A stretch of DNA of 64,000 bases from Plicaturopsis crispa FD-325 SS-3 (GCA_000827205.1 KN832557.1:504493-568492); one strand, 5' to 3'. Positions 46,197-60,347 are shown, counted from the first letter of the stretch. The notes: a model not told the origin generated them from the sequence alone. Numbers and translations: made by a program.

Positions 46197-47800
46197 ATGC
46201 GAGCGGCATTGAGGAACTTGAACTCGAACATTTTCCGAACAAACGCTGTCAGTGTCACCCGAACCAGCGTTGCATTCCGAACAATGTCCACAGGGTCAAT
46301 ACCACACACTGGTTCCCCGATAGCAAGCCGTCTAACATCTCTTGCGCACCACTTATCTAGGAATAACCGCCAGAAGATTGTGGTATGCCGCGATCTCGGG
46401 AAGGAGATCATGTCGAAGCTGGGGGATAGGCCCGATGTCGAGGTGAGTGCACTGGTACTGCAGAGGTGTGCTCACGCTAGATGTAGCTAATGCATAGTGC
46501 TCACTCAGCTCGTCACTTGGCCGGAGAATCGTGCTTGCAGCAAGGAGTGGTTGTTCGATAACATTCCTGGTGCGGCAGGTCTGCTCGTGATGATGTCGGA
46601 TAAGGTGGGGAAGGGTTTCACGCGCCGACTAGAGGTGTAGCGGCTGATGGTTTGGTCTCTAGGTCACCCCGGAGCTCATTGAGAAAGGTGTGCACAATGA
46701 ATTGTACCATCCTTACGATCGCGTTCTGAATGTATCGATCAAGCGGGCCCCAGTCTCCGGGTGGTGTCGACTATGTCCGTTGGATATGGTACGTGCTACA
46801 ATCTGACACATAGGCTCTAAAGACTGACTCAGAATAAAGAACACGTTAACCGACCTGCACTCGCTGAACGGGGAATCAAGCTAGGCTACACGCCAGATGT
46901 TTTAACTGATGCTGGTAGGTACATCTTCGTAGCCTCTACAGCCAATACTTACCGTAAACCAGTTGCCGATCTGTCCATCTTGCTTGCTCTCATGGCAAGT
47001 CGAAACGTCGGCGAAGCTCTGTCCACCGTAACAAACTCACAGGTATTCATCTTCCTACTCATATGTTCTACATATCTTACGAGCATTTCTCTCAGTGGCC
47101 AACGCTGGGATGGTCACCCTTCGGTTTCTGCGGACCCCAACTGAGCACGCTCTCCCGCACGCACACGCGCACCGTTGGCTTCCTCGGCTTCGGGCGCATC
47201 GCGCAAGCCACCCTCGCGCGGCTCGTCCCCTTCGGCATCACGCACTGCCTCTACACAGGCAACCCCGCCTCCGCACCCAACACCGCACTCGAATCGTCCC
47301 TCCTCGACGCGCACAAGCAGCTCCACTCCGTCAAGCGCGTCGACCCCGCGCAGCTCGCGCGCGAGAGCGACGTGTTGTTCGTACTGGCGCCGGGCGGGCC
47401 GGAGACGTACCATATTGTGAACGAGGAGTTTTTGCGCGCGATGAAGTCGACGGCGGTGCTTGTGAATACGGCGCGGGGCACGCTTGTGGACTCTGATGCG
47501 CTGGCGAAGGCTTTAAAGGAACGGTGGATTTGGGCGGCGGGCCTTGATGTGGTGGAGGGCGAGCCGAATGTGCCCGCCGACCATCCGTTGGTCACAGAAC
47601 CAAGGTAGGCAGACATCTGCACGCATGCGTTTTGTGATATCAAGTTTGACCACAGGTGCATCGTGCTCCCGCACATCGGGTCCGCCACGCTAGAGACGCG
47701 GCTGGGCATGGGGACCCTTGCGGTCAACAATCTATTGGCGGGCCTTGGCCTGGAGCCCGGAGAGATGCCTGCGCAGCTCGACCTAAACCCAAAAAGCTAG
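46197..47800 (+). CDS. D-isomer 2-hydroxyacid dehydrogenase, glyoxylate/hydroxypyruvate reductase-like
   Basis: The family reduces glyoxylate and hydroxypyruvate with NADPH. Spliced length is about 400 aa. The N-terminus [20 protein letters not shown] is Arg-rich without acids, consistent with mitochondrial import; a second in-frame ATG at 46284 ([10 protein letters not shown]) would give a cytosolic form. [13 protein letters not shown] holds the substrate-loop. The Rossmann domain has [18 protein letters not shown] (GFGRIA cofactor motif). Catalytic Arg lies in [10 protein letters not shown], Glu in LDVVEGEPN, and His in [13 protein letters not shown]. The end is LDLNPKS. About seven GT-AG introns; one acceptor is GATCAAG before the SVGY exon. 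Confidence 0.92.
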
Positions 47801-48478
47801 ATGGCGGATTTTCGCTGAGTGCTAAAGTAGACGACACTGTTGTGCAAAGGATCTAATCATGATGCGATTCATCTGATTCTAAGTTCGTTCAGGTTGTCTG
47901 GATAATCTCTTTGTTGCCTCGGCCGACTGCGCAGTCTTGCATCCATCCATCCCGTCGCCTCCCCCACCCGCCGACATCTTCCCGGATTTTTTTTGGTTCC
48001 GTCGAGATTCCGTGCGCGTTCCCCGTCCCCGCTTCTCGCTCGATTTTCTCAGCGCTCCGTATTGTCTTCCCGGAATGCAATGCCTATTGTCCTCTTGCAA
48101 TGTAGTCTTGTCGCTGTCCTGCCCTCCATTTTCACGGAAAATATGTCCGCCCTTGCCTGCCAGCCACGGACCGGCGGCACAACAGACATCCCTGATAGTC
48201 ACGTGACAGCTCTGATAGACGCGTTTGACGACAAAATGACATCGGCCGAGAACGCAAAGACTCGACTCCATCGCACTCCAAATCCCGAAAGGCATTCGTG
48301 AGGAACGGGACTCGAACGGGAGGCCTGTGGAGGGAGTCAGAGTCAAAGATCCCGGATGGTGTCCAATTGCGAAATCGTTGTCAAATAGGATCAGAGTGCC
48401 GGATTCAAATAAAAGGTCGAGTCGAAAAGACGCGCCCCCCTCAGCGCCTACTACCATCTCGCTTTTCTTCCTTCAGCC
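47801..48478. promoter_or_regulatory. promoter region of NADP-glutamate dehydrogenase
   Basis: Intergenic, 678 bp. It holds a TGATAG-TCACGTGA-TGATAG cluster at 48193-48218 and a TATA-like ATAAAAG at about 48408-48414, 65-70 bp before the ATG. A tRNA-like fragment at about 48300-48370 does not fold. No gene recognised. Confidence 0.5.
48193..48218. promoter_or_regulatory. paired GATA sites flanking a CACGTG palindrome
   Basis: TGATAG at 48193-48198 and 48213-48218, in the same direction and 20 bp apart, flank TCACGTGA at 48199-48206. GATA factors (AreA/Nit2) are the known fungal nitrogen regulators, and the site lies about 265 bp upstream of glutamate dehydrogenase. Function is inferred. Confidence 0.45.
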
Positions 48479-50331
<1,853 letters not shown>

Positions 50332-50664
50332 ACGTGCGTGCGTGTCTTTAGAGCCCTTTCTTATGTCTGCTTTCGCAGCTTTTTTATGTCTTATTTCGCG
50401 GCCAGCGTGTATAATCATCCCAGTGAGAGTATGGTAGATAAAAAGTATCGTCGTTCGAAACATGTTGTATGTAGGCCTACCACTCAATATACCATAGTCT
50501 TCTCTCTTTGCGAACTTCAACCATCCTCGGGATGCAGACGCTTGTTGGAGCTATGGACCTACGGTTACGCGGCGCTGTCTTGCACGATTTCGGCTATGTG
50601 GCACGTATTCCCCGAGGCCGTGTTCCCGGTGACTGTGTACGTCTGATGGTATGTAGGATTGGGG
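50332..50664. other. intergenic between two convergent genes
   Basis: 3' UTRs of the glutamate dehydrogenase gene (rightward) and the secreted-protein gene (leftward). Nothing else seen. Confidence 0.4.
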
Positions 50665-51666
50665 TTAGCGATGCGTGAAGGGAAGGAGGTTTACACCATG
50701 GATACTGACGTAGGAGCCGAGGTGGCCTGTTGAGCCACACCATCCTGATGCAGCGCTCGTTGCTGTGATCTCCACATTCCTCTGCGATTTCAACATTAGC
50801 ATCGATATTCAAAGTAAGTGGTAGCTTCGGTACACTCACGTAGGTGATAGGCCCGAAATTGAAGGGCACGTCGTACAGCTAAGACGAGAAATGTCAGTCG
50901 AGATGCCGGGGAAAATGTTATTGGTCAAAGGCATACCTCTGCCGCGAAGATTGCACTACGAAACTCTCTTAAGTATCCCACCCTATGGAAACTTTCCAAG
51001 AGATAAACACGAACCGATTCATAGTGTTGCCCGTGATATCCAACGTCGTAGAGGCAGACTGACTACCGCTAGAAAGCGTGCAAGTCCAGGTGGAACCAGA
51101 CTACAAAAATGACCTTCAGTGTTTCCTAGTTTCCCAAGCTCGATAAGCCTTACCACAGAAAAGTCGAAGTGCACCGTATCTCCTGGGTTGACGTTGAAGC
51201 CGTTCCCCCATGGAAGAGAGGGTGTGCCGTAAAAACCGTCACCTGCACAAAAATGGATTCATAAAAAATCGAGATATCGTATGAAGGTCATGCATACCGA
51301 TCCACCAGGTTCCGCTGCGTCCGTCAAGTACAGCCTGTAGCACTCCGTTCCCACTCTGGACGCCAGGCCATACATACGGGGTACCTATGGAGTACCGCCA
51401 AGGGATTTGGTTTCAAGACACTAAAGGGAGATGTAGGCGTGGCAGACGCACCTCCAGCATCTGGCAGCCCGGGGACCACCATATCCCCACTCATCGCAGT
51501 GAACTCGCTGAAATACATATTCGAAATCAAATTGAGAATAATATAAACAGACAGTAAGAGCCAGTACGCACCTTGCGTCCCATTCTACTGTGTACCAGTC
51601 TTGCGCACGGGCTACAGGGACAATGGCGGCGCCAACGAGCAGAGCGAGATATTTGAGCGTCAGCAT
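50665..51666 (-). CDS. small secreted protein, concanavalin A-like beta-sandwich family, unknown function
   Basis: About 195 aa in eight exons. A signal peptide is clear: MLTLKYLALLVGAAIVPVAR followed by AQDW. The body reads GTPYVWPGVQSGNGVLQAVL, DGRSGTWWIGDG, SLPWGNGFNVNPGDTVHFDF, ISLPR-free repeats of Ser/Thr/Gly, AIFAAELYDVPFNFGPITY and GWCGSTGHLGS. PYVWPGVQ, GTWWIG and the W/G-rich pattern belong to secreted fungal proteins that I recall as lectin/glucanase-like beta-sandwiches; no catalytic Glu pair is evident. Two Cys could pair. Introns are GT-AG, including a donor GTGCGT right after codon AG at the signal-peptide exon. The last exon end after GSY is slightly uncertain, because a GTCAGT donor lies there. 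Confidence 0.78.
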
Positions 51667-52193
51667 CGTCTATGAGCTAAGACTACCTTCGGCAAATCCG
51701 CACAGCAACGCAACCATTACTCATTATATGCGGTCGGAGGCATGCACACATCCGGGCCATCGAAGGCTAGCCAGCCAGCGACCGACCTGAACACACATGC
51801 TCAAGAGCGCGAATGTGGGACTCTCGACTGTACGAAAGAGCAACGGAGAAATGCAGCAGATAAGCCGGCCCGAGGAAAGACCTGTTGACCACAGGGTGAT
51901 CATGCAGCGTTGAACGTTGAATTTGAACGATGCTTCGTATGGTCCGATGTTCGCTAGAATTGTAGATCCATGGGAATCTTGTTGGGTATCATATCGGCCT
52001 GTCATGTTCTGATGTTCAGCGGTGTCGCTATAGATGAGTCAAATACTGGAGCTGGTAGCTTCAGGGCTACCACAAAAGTACTACACTGCGAATATATGAA
52101 GCCAACTTCTGTGTCAAGTAGCAGCATCAGCTGAGGAGCTACAACTGAAACGGAGGATGTACTGACCAAACGCATGTGTCACGTCCGTGAGTC
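51667..52193. other. intergenic
   Basis: Promoter side of the secreted-protein gene and 3' UTR of the SDR gene. A short imperfect repeat GGTAGC...GCTACC lies near 52051-52068. No gene recognised. Confidence 0.4.
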
Positions 52194-53426
52194 CTAAATC
52201 GCGCACGAGTGCGCTTGTCCTGGTAAGTAGACTCATCAGCACTGGGGGACAAGGCCAGCCAAGAGTCAAATCGCGCACCCGTGACATGCCCTGCATCGAC
52301 CGAGGCGATATACGAGACTAAGCTCGCGACTGCCTCCGGGGGTGCGGTCTTGATGTGTTCCGTGTGCAGGAGCTATAGGGGGGTCTTCGGTCAGTACCAA
52401 GACATGACCACTATTTCCAGGAGATAATCACCTTTTTCAGTGCCGCACCAGGCGTACCACCAAAGTTTGCGTCCAAGGGGGATTTTACTGACATGGATTT
52501 CACAATCAGTGTGTGGTCTACCGAGTGTATGATGATAGCTGCGTACCGATGTCGGTGTCAACGACGCCCGGAGCATACGCGTTGACGGTAATATGGTGCT
52601 CTCTCAATTCCTCAGCTGCGTGGGGGATTAGTGGATACATGAAGAAAGAGCCTAGGACTGAGTGTGCATACCGAGACATTGGGTAAGCCCGACTACGGCG
52701 AATTTAGACGCGGAATAGGCACCTAGATACGCGGCCCCTTGTCCCAGAAATCGTCACTACGGCAGCAATTCCACAAGTCGTAACTTACTCACCTCTCTTT
52801 CCTAGGAGAGAAGATGCGCCTGTACGAGCAATTATGCGTTTTCTCTGTGTCCAGAGTCGAAGAAAAGATCAAGAGCTGTACCTATGATACGTCCGCCTCT
52901 GCCTTGCTTGACCATCTGTATCGCAGCGTATTTATAACAGAGCATTACTCCCCGAATATTGACAGAGAATACGCGCTCCCATTCCGCGATATTCGCTGAG
53001 TGGGCGTGTTATACTATGGCGCGCTCCCCACATGTAGGAAACCCATACCGTCGACAAAAGGCTCGAAAATGCCGATACCTGCATTTGCCACGATCTATAC
53101 GGCGGGTTAATCACGGCTACCCATGGGTGGACTAGCATGATAGACCAGGAGCTCACCACATCCAGCGCACCCCATTTCTGCACGACTTGCTCGACAAATC
53201 CTTTCACGTCGTCCTCCTGGGATACGTCGCCAACAATGATCATCCCTCCATCCTTGCCGCGGAATTGCTCTACGCTGCTAAGCGCGGCTTGCAGCTGGGG
53301 CAGTTTGGAGGGGAGATCATTAAGTGCAACATTGAGCCCGTCTTTCGCCAGCCGCAGGGCAATGGCTAGGCCGATTCCCTGGGATGCACCAGTGACGATT
53401 GCTACACGGGGAGTTTGGGAAGACAT
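52194..53426 (-). CDS. short-chain dehydrogenase/reductase, classical type
   Basis: About 255 aa starting MSSQTPRVAIVTGASQGIGL. TGASQGIG is the cofactor site, LNDLP ends strand 2 (Asp suits NAD), IVANAGIGIFEPFVDG holds the NAG motif, and NIAEWERVFSVNI fits helix E. The catalytic pair is in LGAYSASKFAVVGLTQCL (Y, K). AEELREHHITVNAYAPGVVD follows, then a helical region ASLVSYIASVDAGHVTGQ, near the end. The reading after VTGQ is only AHSCAI before the TAG, about eight residues shorter than relatives, which carry a VDGG segment. Introns are GT-AG, about nine. Substrate unknown; diacetyl/acetoin-type reductases look like this. Confidence 0.84.
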
Positions 53427-53519
53427 CAGATACGGTTTGACAGTGCGAGTCCCAACTCACTCTATATATACCGTTGCAGCCCTTGCTCCAAGCGCCTAGC
53501 GAAGGTCAGGAAACAAGGC

Positions 53520-53729
53520 ATGAGACGATCACCATTGGTTTTGGTAATCCACTGGATGTCTCCGATTCGGACCAGTATTTTGCTTGAGCATCGAACTTAC
53601 ATACGAATAGTACCCTGTGACAAGGCCCCGCTTCTCATGGTACGCGACTACGCCGACTGGGACTCCGAGGACCTGCGTTCGCGCGGCCCATTCGAGTCAT
53701 GGGATCCTATAGACGACTTCGATGAGTAG
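53520..53729 (+). CDS. possible 69-aa small protein, unrecognised
   Basis: The frame starts MRRSPLVLVIHWMSPIRTS and ends in an acidic tail MVRDYADWDSEDL...WDPIDDFDE. Alternatively a GTAATC...GAATAG intron (53544-53610) would join MRRSPLVL to another frame. The biased acidic tail is the only coding hint. No family recognised. Confidence 0.25.
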   Translation: MRRSPLVLVIHWMSPIRTSILLEHRTYIRIVPCDKAPLLMVRDYADWDSEDLRSRGPFESWDPIDDFDE

Positions 53730-53763
53730 AGCAGTAAATAAACCAATTTTACAGTGGAGAGCT

Positions 53764-53791
53764 ACCGTACGAGGGTGGTAGCTCGTACGGT
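53764..53791. repeat. perfect inverted repeat (10-bp stem, 8-nt loop)
   Basis: ACCGTACGAG at 53764-53773 and CTCGTACGGT at 53782-53791 are exact reverse complements. The loop GGTGGTAG carries GGTAG-like sequence, so GCTACC/GGTAGC also overlap. It lies downstream of the small frame and upstream of LTN1. Confidence 0.75.
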
Positions 53792-54004
53792 CGCGCTGCT
53801 TTGATGGATGTACGGCGTTCACCGCCGTTGTCCTGCAGCCGTTCCTAGTTCGCGCATTGGAATGGAAGGCCTGTCAAGTGGAAGCGCTTTGCATAGGTTG
53901 AATTGACGATGTAGTACACTGGCATATGATCAGCTTCAGCGAAACTTTCGGAGGTCCAGTGGGCAACGCCACCCTGGGGAATAAGTTATTTATTTATGTA
54001 TTTG

Positions 54005-54012
54005 CCACGTGG
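54005..54012. promoter_or_regulatory. E-box CCACGTGG upstream of LTN1
   Basis: Third exact copy of this 8-mer, 114 bp before the LTN1 start codon. Confidence 0.4.
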
Positions 54013-54125
54013 AATGACTCGGTAAGATAACTCACAAATGTTGCGACCGCGCTCGCAACCGACTTGCAGCAATTCCATCTCGACTTTCATGTTCTCCGCT
54101 GTCTGGATCTGCCTCTATCGATAAC

Positions 54126-57100
54126 ATGGCAAAGAGCAAGTCATCTGCTTCGTCTGGGACGCGCAAGAAACACGCTCGCAAAGCAGCAGGGCCCCAGGAT
54201 CCTCCCCCGCAGACACCGAAGGTCAAGGGCGGCAAGGAGAAGGGCAAGGGCAAATCCAAGGAGCCCCGTCAAAAATCGTTCGTTGCACCTTCAAAACCGG
54301 CACCAGTGCAACCAGATCCCCTTGACACGCTTGGTTTGGCGAGCGTACTACCACCGGATCTGTACATTGTCCTCAAAGCGTTCGGGAAGAAAGATGTTGT
54401 GACCAAAGCGAAGGCCCTCGAGCGACTTCAAGGAAATTGGGTAGACAAGTGCAGAGGGGATCAAGAGATTACTTCGACGCTCGCGCTGATGTTGCCCGTA
54501 TGGGTACGTCGTGCCCCCGTCCCTTGTACTTAGATCGCTGTGTCGAATGTCATTTTCATCAGCTTCACCACGTCCCCGCCTTGTTCCTGCACCCCTCGCG
54601 GCGCATTCGCATCCTTGCGGCCGGTCTTCATGCGTCGCTTCTGCAGACTCCTGTCCTTCGTGATCAAATATTCTTTTTCCTGCGCGAATCCGCGTCCCAA
54701 GATCAGAGCGAGTCCATTCTCGGGACATGGTGCATGCTTGCACACGATGCAGAACGTCCCGTTGCGTTATTTGCCACAAAATCGTGGGCCAGCGCGGTAG
54801 GATCTGTTCTCGATGAATCTACGGTCATCCGTTTCATACAGCGCGTGCTGCTGGCCCCCGCGGATGTCTATGCGCATCTAAACCCCGCCCCTCCCGTTGC
54901 ACCGCCTCCACCAGCAAAGAAAGTGCCCGGCCGTGCAGAGCCCGCGCCAGCTGCGCGAACACGACCAGAGGAAGAAGAAGAGAACGAGCAAGACCGCAAT
55001 GCACGTTTGCGCGTGGGTGCATTCGGTGCGCTCAGATGGTTGCTTGGTAAGTGCTAGCGTTCAACTCCACGAATCTGTTAGTGAATCTAGCTAGACCACC
55101 GGGCCAAGGACCCAACGCCCCGTACCCTCGACGACTTGGCGCCCCTCCTGGGCGATCTTCGACTCTGGACCTCCGTCCATCCCGCCGGCTCTGCGCCGTA
55201 CTCTAGTGTAGAGAGTTTTGGGTTATCCCAGCCCGGGGTGCGCAAGGCTGCGTGGGCTTCGTTACACGCCCTGCTCCGTAATTGGAAAGGTCTGATCTCT
55301 GATTACTTTCTGTTGGATTTTTGTTGAAAGCGACGACAGACGCTATCGCACCCATGGTTTCGTCGTTGAGTGTCGCGGTACTGCGCTCTGCGTGGATCGA
55401 ACTAGACACTGCCGTGCAAGCTGTCATGTGGCAGCCCTTGCTTTTATTTCTCAAAGGTATGTCTCTATCATCAATATCTGTATTCGCAGGCCTAACTCGC
55501 GTGTTCGACCAGACTTCCCGAGCTCATGGGAACTTGAAAGGGCATTCGTCCACAGCGCTATAAGTGAAGATCAAGAGGATAACGATTCCGACGCTAGCTC
55601 CGACGACGAAGACGAAGAAGTTAAGCTTCAGCCGGTGAAGGAACAGGACACGCAGCACCCAGGACAATCGGAGGCTTACCGCGAGTTCCTTACTTTCCTC
55701 GAGCTCGGATGTTCTGGCTCTCCTGTACAAGGATATCCGACCATTGTTATCATCCTCTCGACAATACCCTCTTCAGTGGGTCCCAGTCGTCTGCGTAGCC
55801 TGATCAGAGCTTATACGCCGAGTTTTCTGCAGATAATTGCGTCGCAGCACGTAGACGACCAGACGACATCCTTGGACAGCTTCTTCACATCATTTTGGGC
55901 TGCCGTCGACGGACGCGCACTGAATTCAATCAATCGCGCGGAGACAGCTGCTGCGTTCACGGCTTCGTTACTCGAATGCACCCTCTTTCTCGTCAGGCGA
56001 TTGCAGGGCGAGGGGGCAGATGAGGCAAAACGCATTGTGCACAACCAGTTTACGCGACTATGGGACGAACTTGCAAGCCGAAAGCTGAGGAGTGACCCTC
56101 AGGCGGCAGGCGAGGCGATGGCGAAGACACTCACAGGGTTGCACGGAATGGGAGCAGGCAATTATCTTTACTTTGGACTCGTTTGGTATGCGTCTGACAC
56201 CATGAATGCGTAGGTTTGTTCGATTCTGCATGGGAGCCCCTTGTTGCTGGGATAAAAGCCGCCCGAACGCCTCCCGCATCCGCGCTAGCGTTCTCTGTGC
56301 TCACCGTTTTTCAGACACACTTCGCAGAGGAGACAGTGCCGCAGCAGGCTACGCAAGCACTAATTGGAGAGATAGTAGAAGCTTCCCTCACACTCTGCGA
56401 GTTGACGCTGCAGAACGCAGCTAGCAACGTCCACGACGATGCCGCTCTCATCGTCGACGTCGTCAAGTCGTTTAGCGACACGCTCTTTTCTGATCCCAGT
56501 CTAACGACCGTACGTCACTAGTCATTCGTTTTTTTTTAAATGACTGATGAACATGCAACTTCAGCGTGTCGATGCCATGGTCACACAACACGCGTACCAC
56601 TTACTCACTGGCTCTCCTTCACTTATTCTTGCCTATCTTTCCCATCGGAACAGTTCTGAGCGCTGCTTAGATCTGTGGAACCTCCTTCTGGTTTCCATTT
56701 CTGAACACCCTGAGTCGGATACAACCCTTTCGCCGCTGCTTGTCGCTGCGGAAACCAAATCGCTTCCTGGGTACTTGAAGCCGAGAACGGATGGACTGGA
56801 CTCCGTTTCTGGAAGATGGTTAGCAGAGGCGTTGGGCCCCACACCCGGAACTAAACTACCGTTGATTCGTCAGATACTCCAGGCGCCAGGTATGGTCTTG
56901 TGTCGCATATTGCGACTTGTCCCACTCATCATGCGCATAATCAGGCCACTTCCTGTCGGTAGAAGGTCTCTCTGGCGTAGTGGGCAGTCTTGTCTCTTCA
57001 TTCACAGCCGCATTGTCGGAAACTCTGCGCGACGAAGATACGTCCCTGCGTAGTTGTGAAGTAACACTGGACCTGCTTAGGACCACACTCGTGCACCAGC

Positions 57101-60100
57101 CCCAGCTTGCGTCCTCCTCGGAATTATCTCTGCGCTTGTTGCCCGACGTCTTTCTCATGGGCTACTTACTGCCTATATGCGGCCTCTCAGATGCGGACCC
57201 ATCTGTTGTCATTGCGCGGACGCTGTGGACTAGGTGGTTAGCAGCCGCCTCCGAGGCATCGAGAACGGACATATCTAACTCTGTCAACCTGAAACTGCGG
57301 GATATCCTTTGTGATACTCAGGCTCGCCCTAGGTTAGACTCTTTCTGCTTTCATTCATCCCTCCCAATATCTTTGCTGATATATGGATGTAGGCCTAGTC
57401 ATATATTGGAATTGATTTCCAGTCGGCCTCCCGGCGTGGATGCCGACTTTGTCCGGGACATCCTCCCTCCGCGCAAGAATCTTGACGGAATGCTCAACGA
57501 TCTCACGTCTGAACCATCCGACCCGAGCTTGGGGGTCCTCGACGAACTCATACCGCCTGCATCGTATTTCACTGGGAAGCCAGTCTCTGCGCGCGGGCAC
57601 GACAGCGATGGATACTCATCGTACGCACGGGCTATCGTTGCCGCATTACAGCTTTTCGGCGAGGATCGTCATGTTGCCAAGAAGAATATGTGGGCGCTGC
57701 GGCATTTTCTAGCACTGCTAGTATACGCCAACGATTTTCGGCATATCCCTACCGCGCGCAGCCCCGTATTTAACTCAAACGCATCCCCTTCGCTCGAGGA
57801 TTTGATATCAAAGGTGCAGCAGGTCACGACGTATCTCTTAACGGCTTCGACGGACACGGAGTGGCATGCACGGGTCATCCGTGCGATATCCAAGGATACA
57901 TCTAGTACTCTTGACGACTTTGGAGGCTTCGTAGTCGAGGCCGTTCGGAATGCGATGGACCGTGACAATTTGAGGGAGAACCGAATCCTCTATATCGTAT
58001 TGCAACATGTCCTCGGCAACTGTAGCAAGGACGAGGCTGATCAATGGGTTGTCTTCGTGAAACGGATTGAGAAGACAGGTTTGGATTGGATCTTTCTCCT
58101 TTACATCGTGCTTTTCTCATTACTTTCCGAAACATAGCACCGCAAGCGTCGATCACCATTCTCCTTGCTATCACCAACTTTGGGCCCGAGCCTCCGCGTC
58201 TTGATCGATACCGCAATGAGCTGGCTGCTGGCCTTTTAGGTGTACCCCCTGCGAAGGCAAATACGGAGGGGCTGTTACTGTTACGACGGCTCGCTGCAAC
58301 CGCCCCGGATCCCGACTCCGATGTGGTATTCCTGCCCCAATTGCGAGCCGTGAATGTCATGAAGGCCTTTCAACAGTGGATCGCATCGGACGAGGACATT
58401 ATCGAGGACGTCGAGAGTGAAATGACCTTGATATTCCATCATCTTGCACCCATCCTCCAGAACGTACCGGGCTCCCACTGGGAACTTATCTTCGATGTTA
58501 TCGAAAACAACCTCGAGGTTTGTCGTATTCAATTGTATATGTTGGAGCCTACTAACGTTAAACCAGACATGCTCTTTCTCGGACGACTCGACACTGGTGA
58601 CGATGGCACGCACGCTGAAATTAGTACTCGCTGTGCAAGATCTGGCATCCACTAACAAATCTTTGCGCGCGGACTGGCAAGAGCGACAAACTGGCGTATT
58701 GACCCTTATTCGCGATATGGTTGCAGTAAAATCCGGTGAGTTGATTTATACATATCTTCATATAAATGCACTGACTCTCGATGCCTTTAGATGCCATGGG
58801 ATCGCTTCCTAGGTCAAGGTGCCGCGAATTGGCCCTAACCATCGTCCAAGATTTACCATCTTCCTTAATCGACGAAAACACGCTGGCTTCCGTAAGAGCG
58901 TTCACTTGTACATCAGACCAGTCACTTACGTCAATGCACATCTAGATGTGCCATCTTCTGGCGGACAGTTCAACACAGGTCCAGAAAACGGCGTACCATC
59001 TTTTGCAAGAATCAGCGAAGAAGAGGACGGAACATCTAGTTATCGAGACAGGCGTCGACACAGACTCGACTGTAAAGGCGGAACTTCCACAGGAGCTCAT
59101 CTATATACTCCAGAGACATGTCAGCCTGGACGATGTCGAGAGCAACGAGCAGGTATGTCTACCGTAACATGCACTGGTTTGTTCGGCGCTCATGTTCCTC
59201 GCAGAGCATCTTCGGCTACTTACTTGGCTGGATGATTGCTTTCGATCTATTCACCAACTCCGTGAGTTTTTTTGTAGTGTCTTTGGTAACAGCTCTAAAA
59301 ATATGCTCAGTCCGTCAAAGTGAGATCGAGCTATATAGATCAGCTTCGGCACCTAGGCATAATCTCCTCGTATTTTATACCCAATATCTTCGACCTCTTA
59401 AACCTAGGCGAGGGTCTTCCGAAAGCATTCAAGCTCGATATCTGGTCCGTTGATGAATACTACATATCATGTATGCAATTTATCCTCGTTCATCTAATCG
59501 TCGCTAAATTGTCGCCTCAGTGTACGAGACAGGATCGGCCTTTGGACTGCATCTGCTCGCGGCCCATTTGTACTACCGAGCATTACTAACGGTCCCGTCT
59601 CTCATTCGAGCCTGGATCCTGGAGTGCAAAGATAAACAACTATCGTTGACTGTCGGGACTTACACATCACAGCACTTCTCCCCTCTCATCATTCGAACAG
59701 AACTCGCCAACGTCAAGAGCCCCGAAGCTATGGCAGAGCTAGCCGACGAAAACCTCACCATCAAGATCAACTCATTAAATGAAATCATAGCGTCGTATCT
59801 CGTCGACGAGCAACAACTCGAGATTGCTTTGAAAATGCCCTCGGATTGGCCCCTGCGCTACATCGAAGTCTTGGATCTCAAGAAGGTTGGCGTCACGGAT
59901 GACCTCTGGAGAGCCTGGGTACTCGGAGTACGAAAATGGTCTCAGGTATGTGTTTTTAGACAGTAAGCGGTTCAAAAGGCTCAAGCAGTCTGAATGTATT
60001 ATTAGAATGGCCACATTGTCGATGCCCTCAGTTTGTTCAAGAAAAACGTTGCCGGGCATTTCGAGGGCCAGGTCGAATGCGCCATCTGTTATTCGTAAGC

Positions 60101-60347
60101 CCAACCTCAAAATTACTACATGTGTATCCTTCTGACATCGGATGTAGGATAATCAGCGTCCAGGATTACACCCTTCCCAGGAAGCCATGTAAAACCTGTA
60201 AAAACCGATTCCATTCAGCATGCTTATACAAAGTACGTGAACACCTTAACTGGAGACGACAATATGCGCTCATCATTTCTTTCTTCCTAGTGGTTCAACA
60301 CAAGCCACACTTCGAGTTGTCCACTGTGTCGCTCTGATATAATCTAG
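54126..60347 (+). CDS. LTN1: Listerin/LTN1 E3 ubiquitin ligase (ribosome quality control)
   Basis: Ltn1 binds 60S subunits stalled with nascent chains (with Rqc2) and ubiquitinates the chain. About 20 introns give roughly 1,700 aa. The N-terminus is basic and low-complexity (MAKSKSSASSGTRKKHARKA) followed by LGLASVLPPDLYIVLKAFGK with KKDVVTKAKALERLQ, the conserved Listerin N-terminal module. Exons across the middle encode HEAT-type helical repeats. The C-terminal RING variant reads GQVECAICYSIISVQDYTLP, then [20 protein letters not shown] and SSCPLCRSDII, with all zinc ligands, ending at TAG 60345-60347. The RING is split by an intron after CLYK. No other ligase combines this N-terminus and terminal RING, so the assignment is firm. 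Confidence 0.94.

Larger units (their letters stand above)
53427..54125. other. intergenic with a small open frame and an inverted repeat
   Basis: Divergent promoter for the SDR gene and LTN1. It holds a TATATATA run at about 53463, an ATG-to-stop frame at 53520-53729, a perfect inverted repeat at 53764-53791 and an E-box at 54005-54012. Confidence 0.4.

Noticed and set aside
48297-48372. tRNA-like fragment with B-box-like GTTCGAGTCC on the minus strand
   Set aside because: The T stem and acceptor stem do not pair and the A box is poor. It looks like chance or an old relic.
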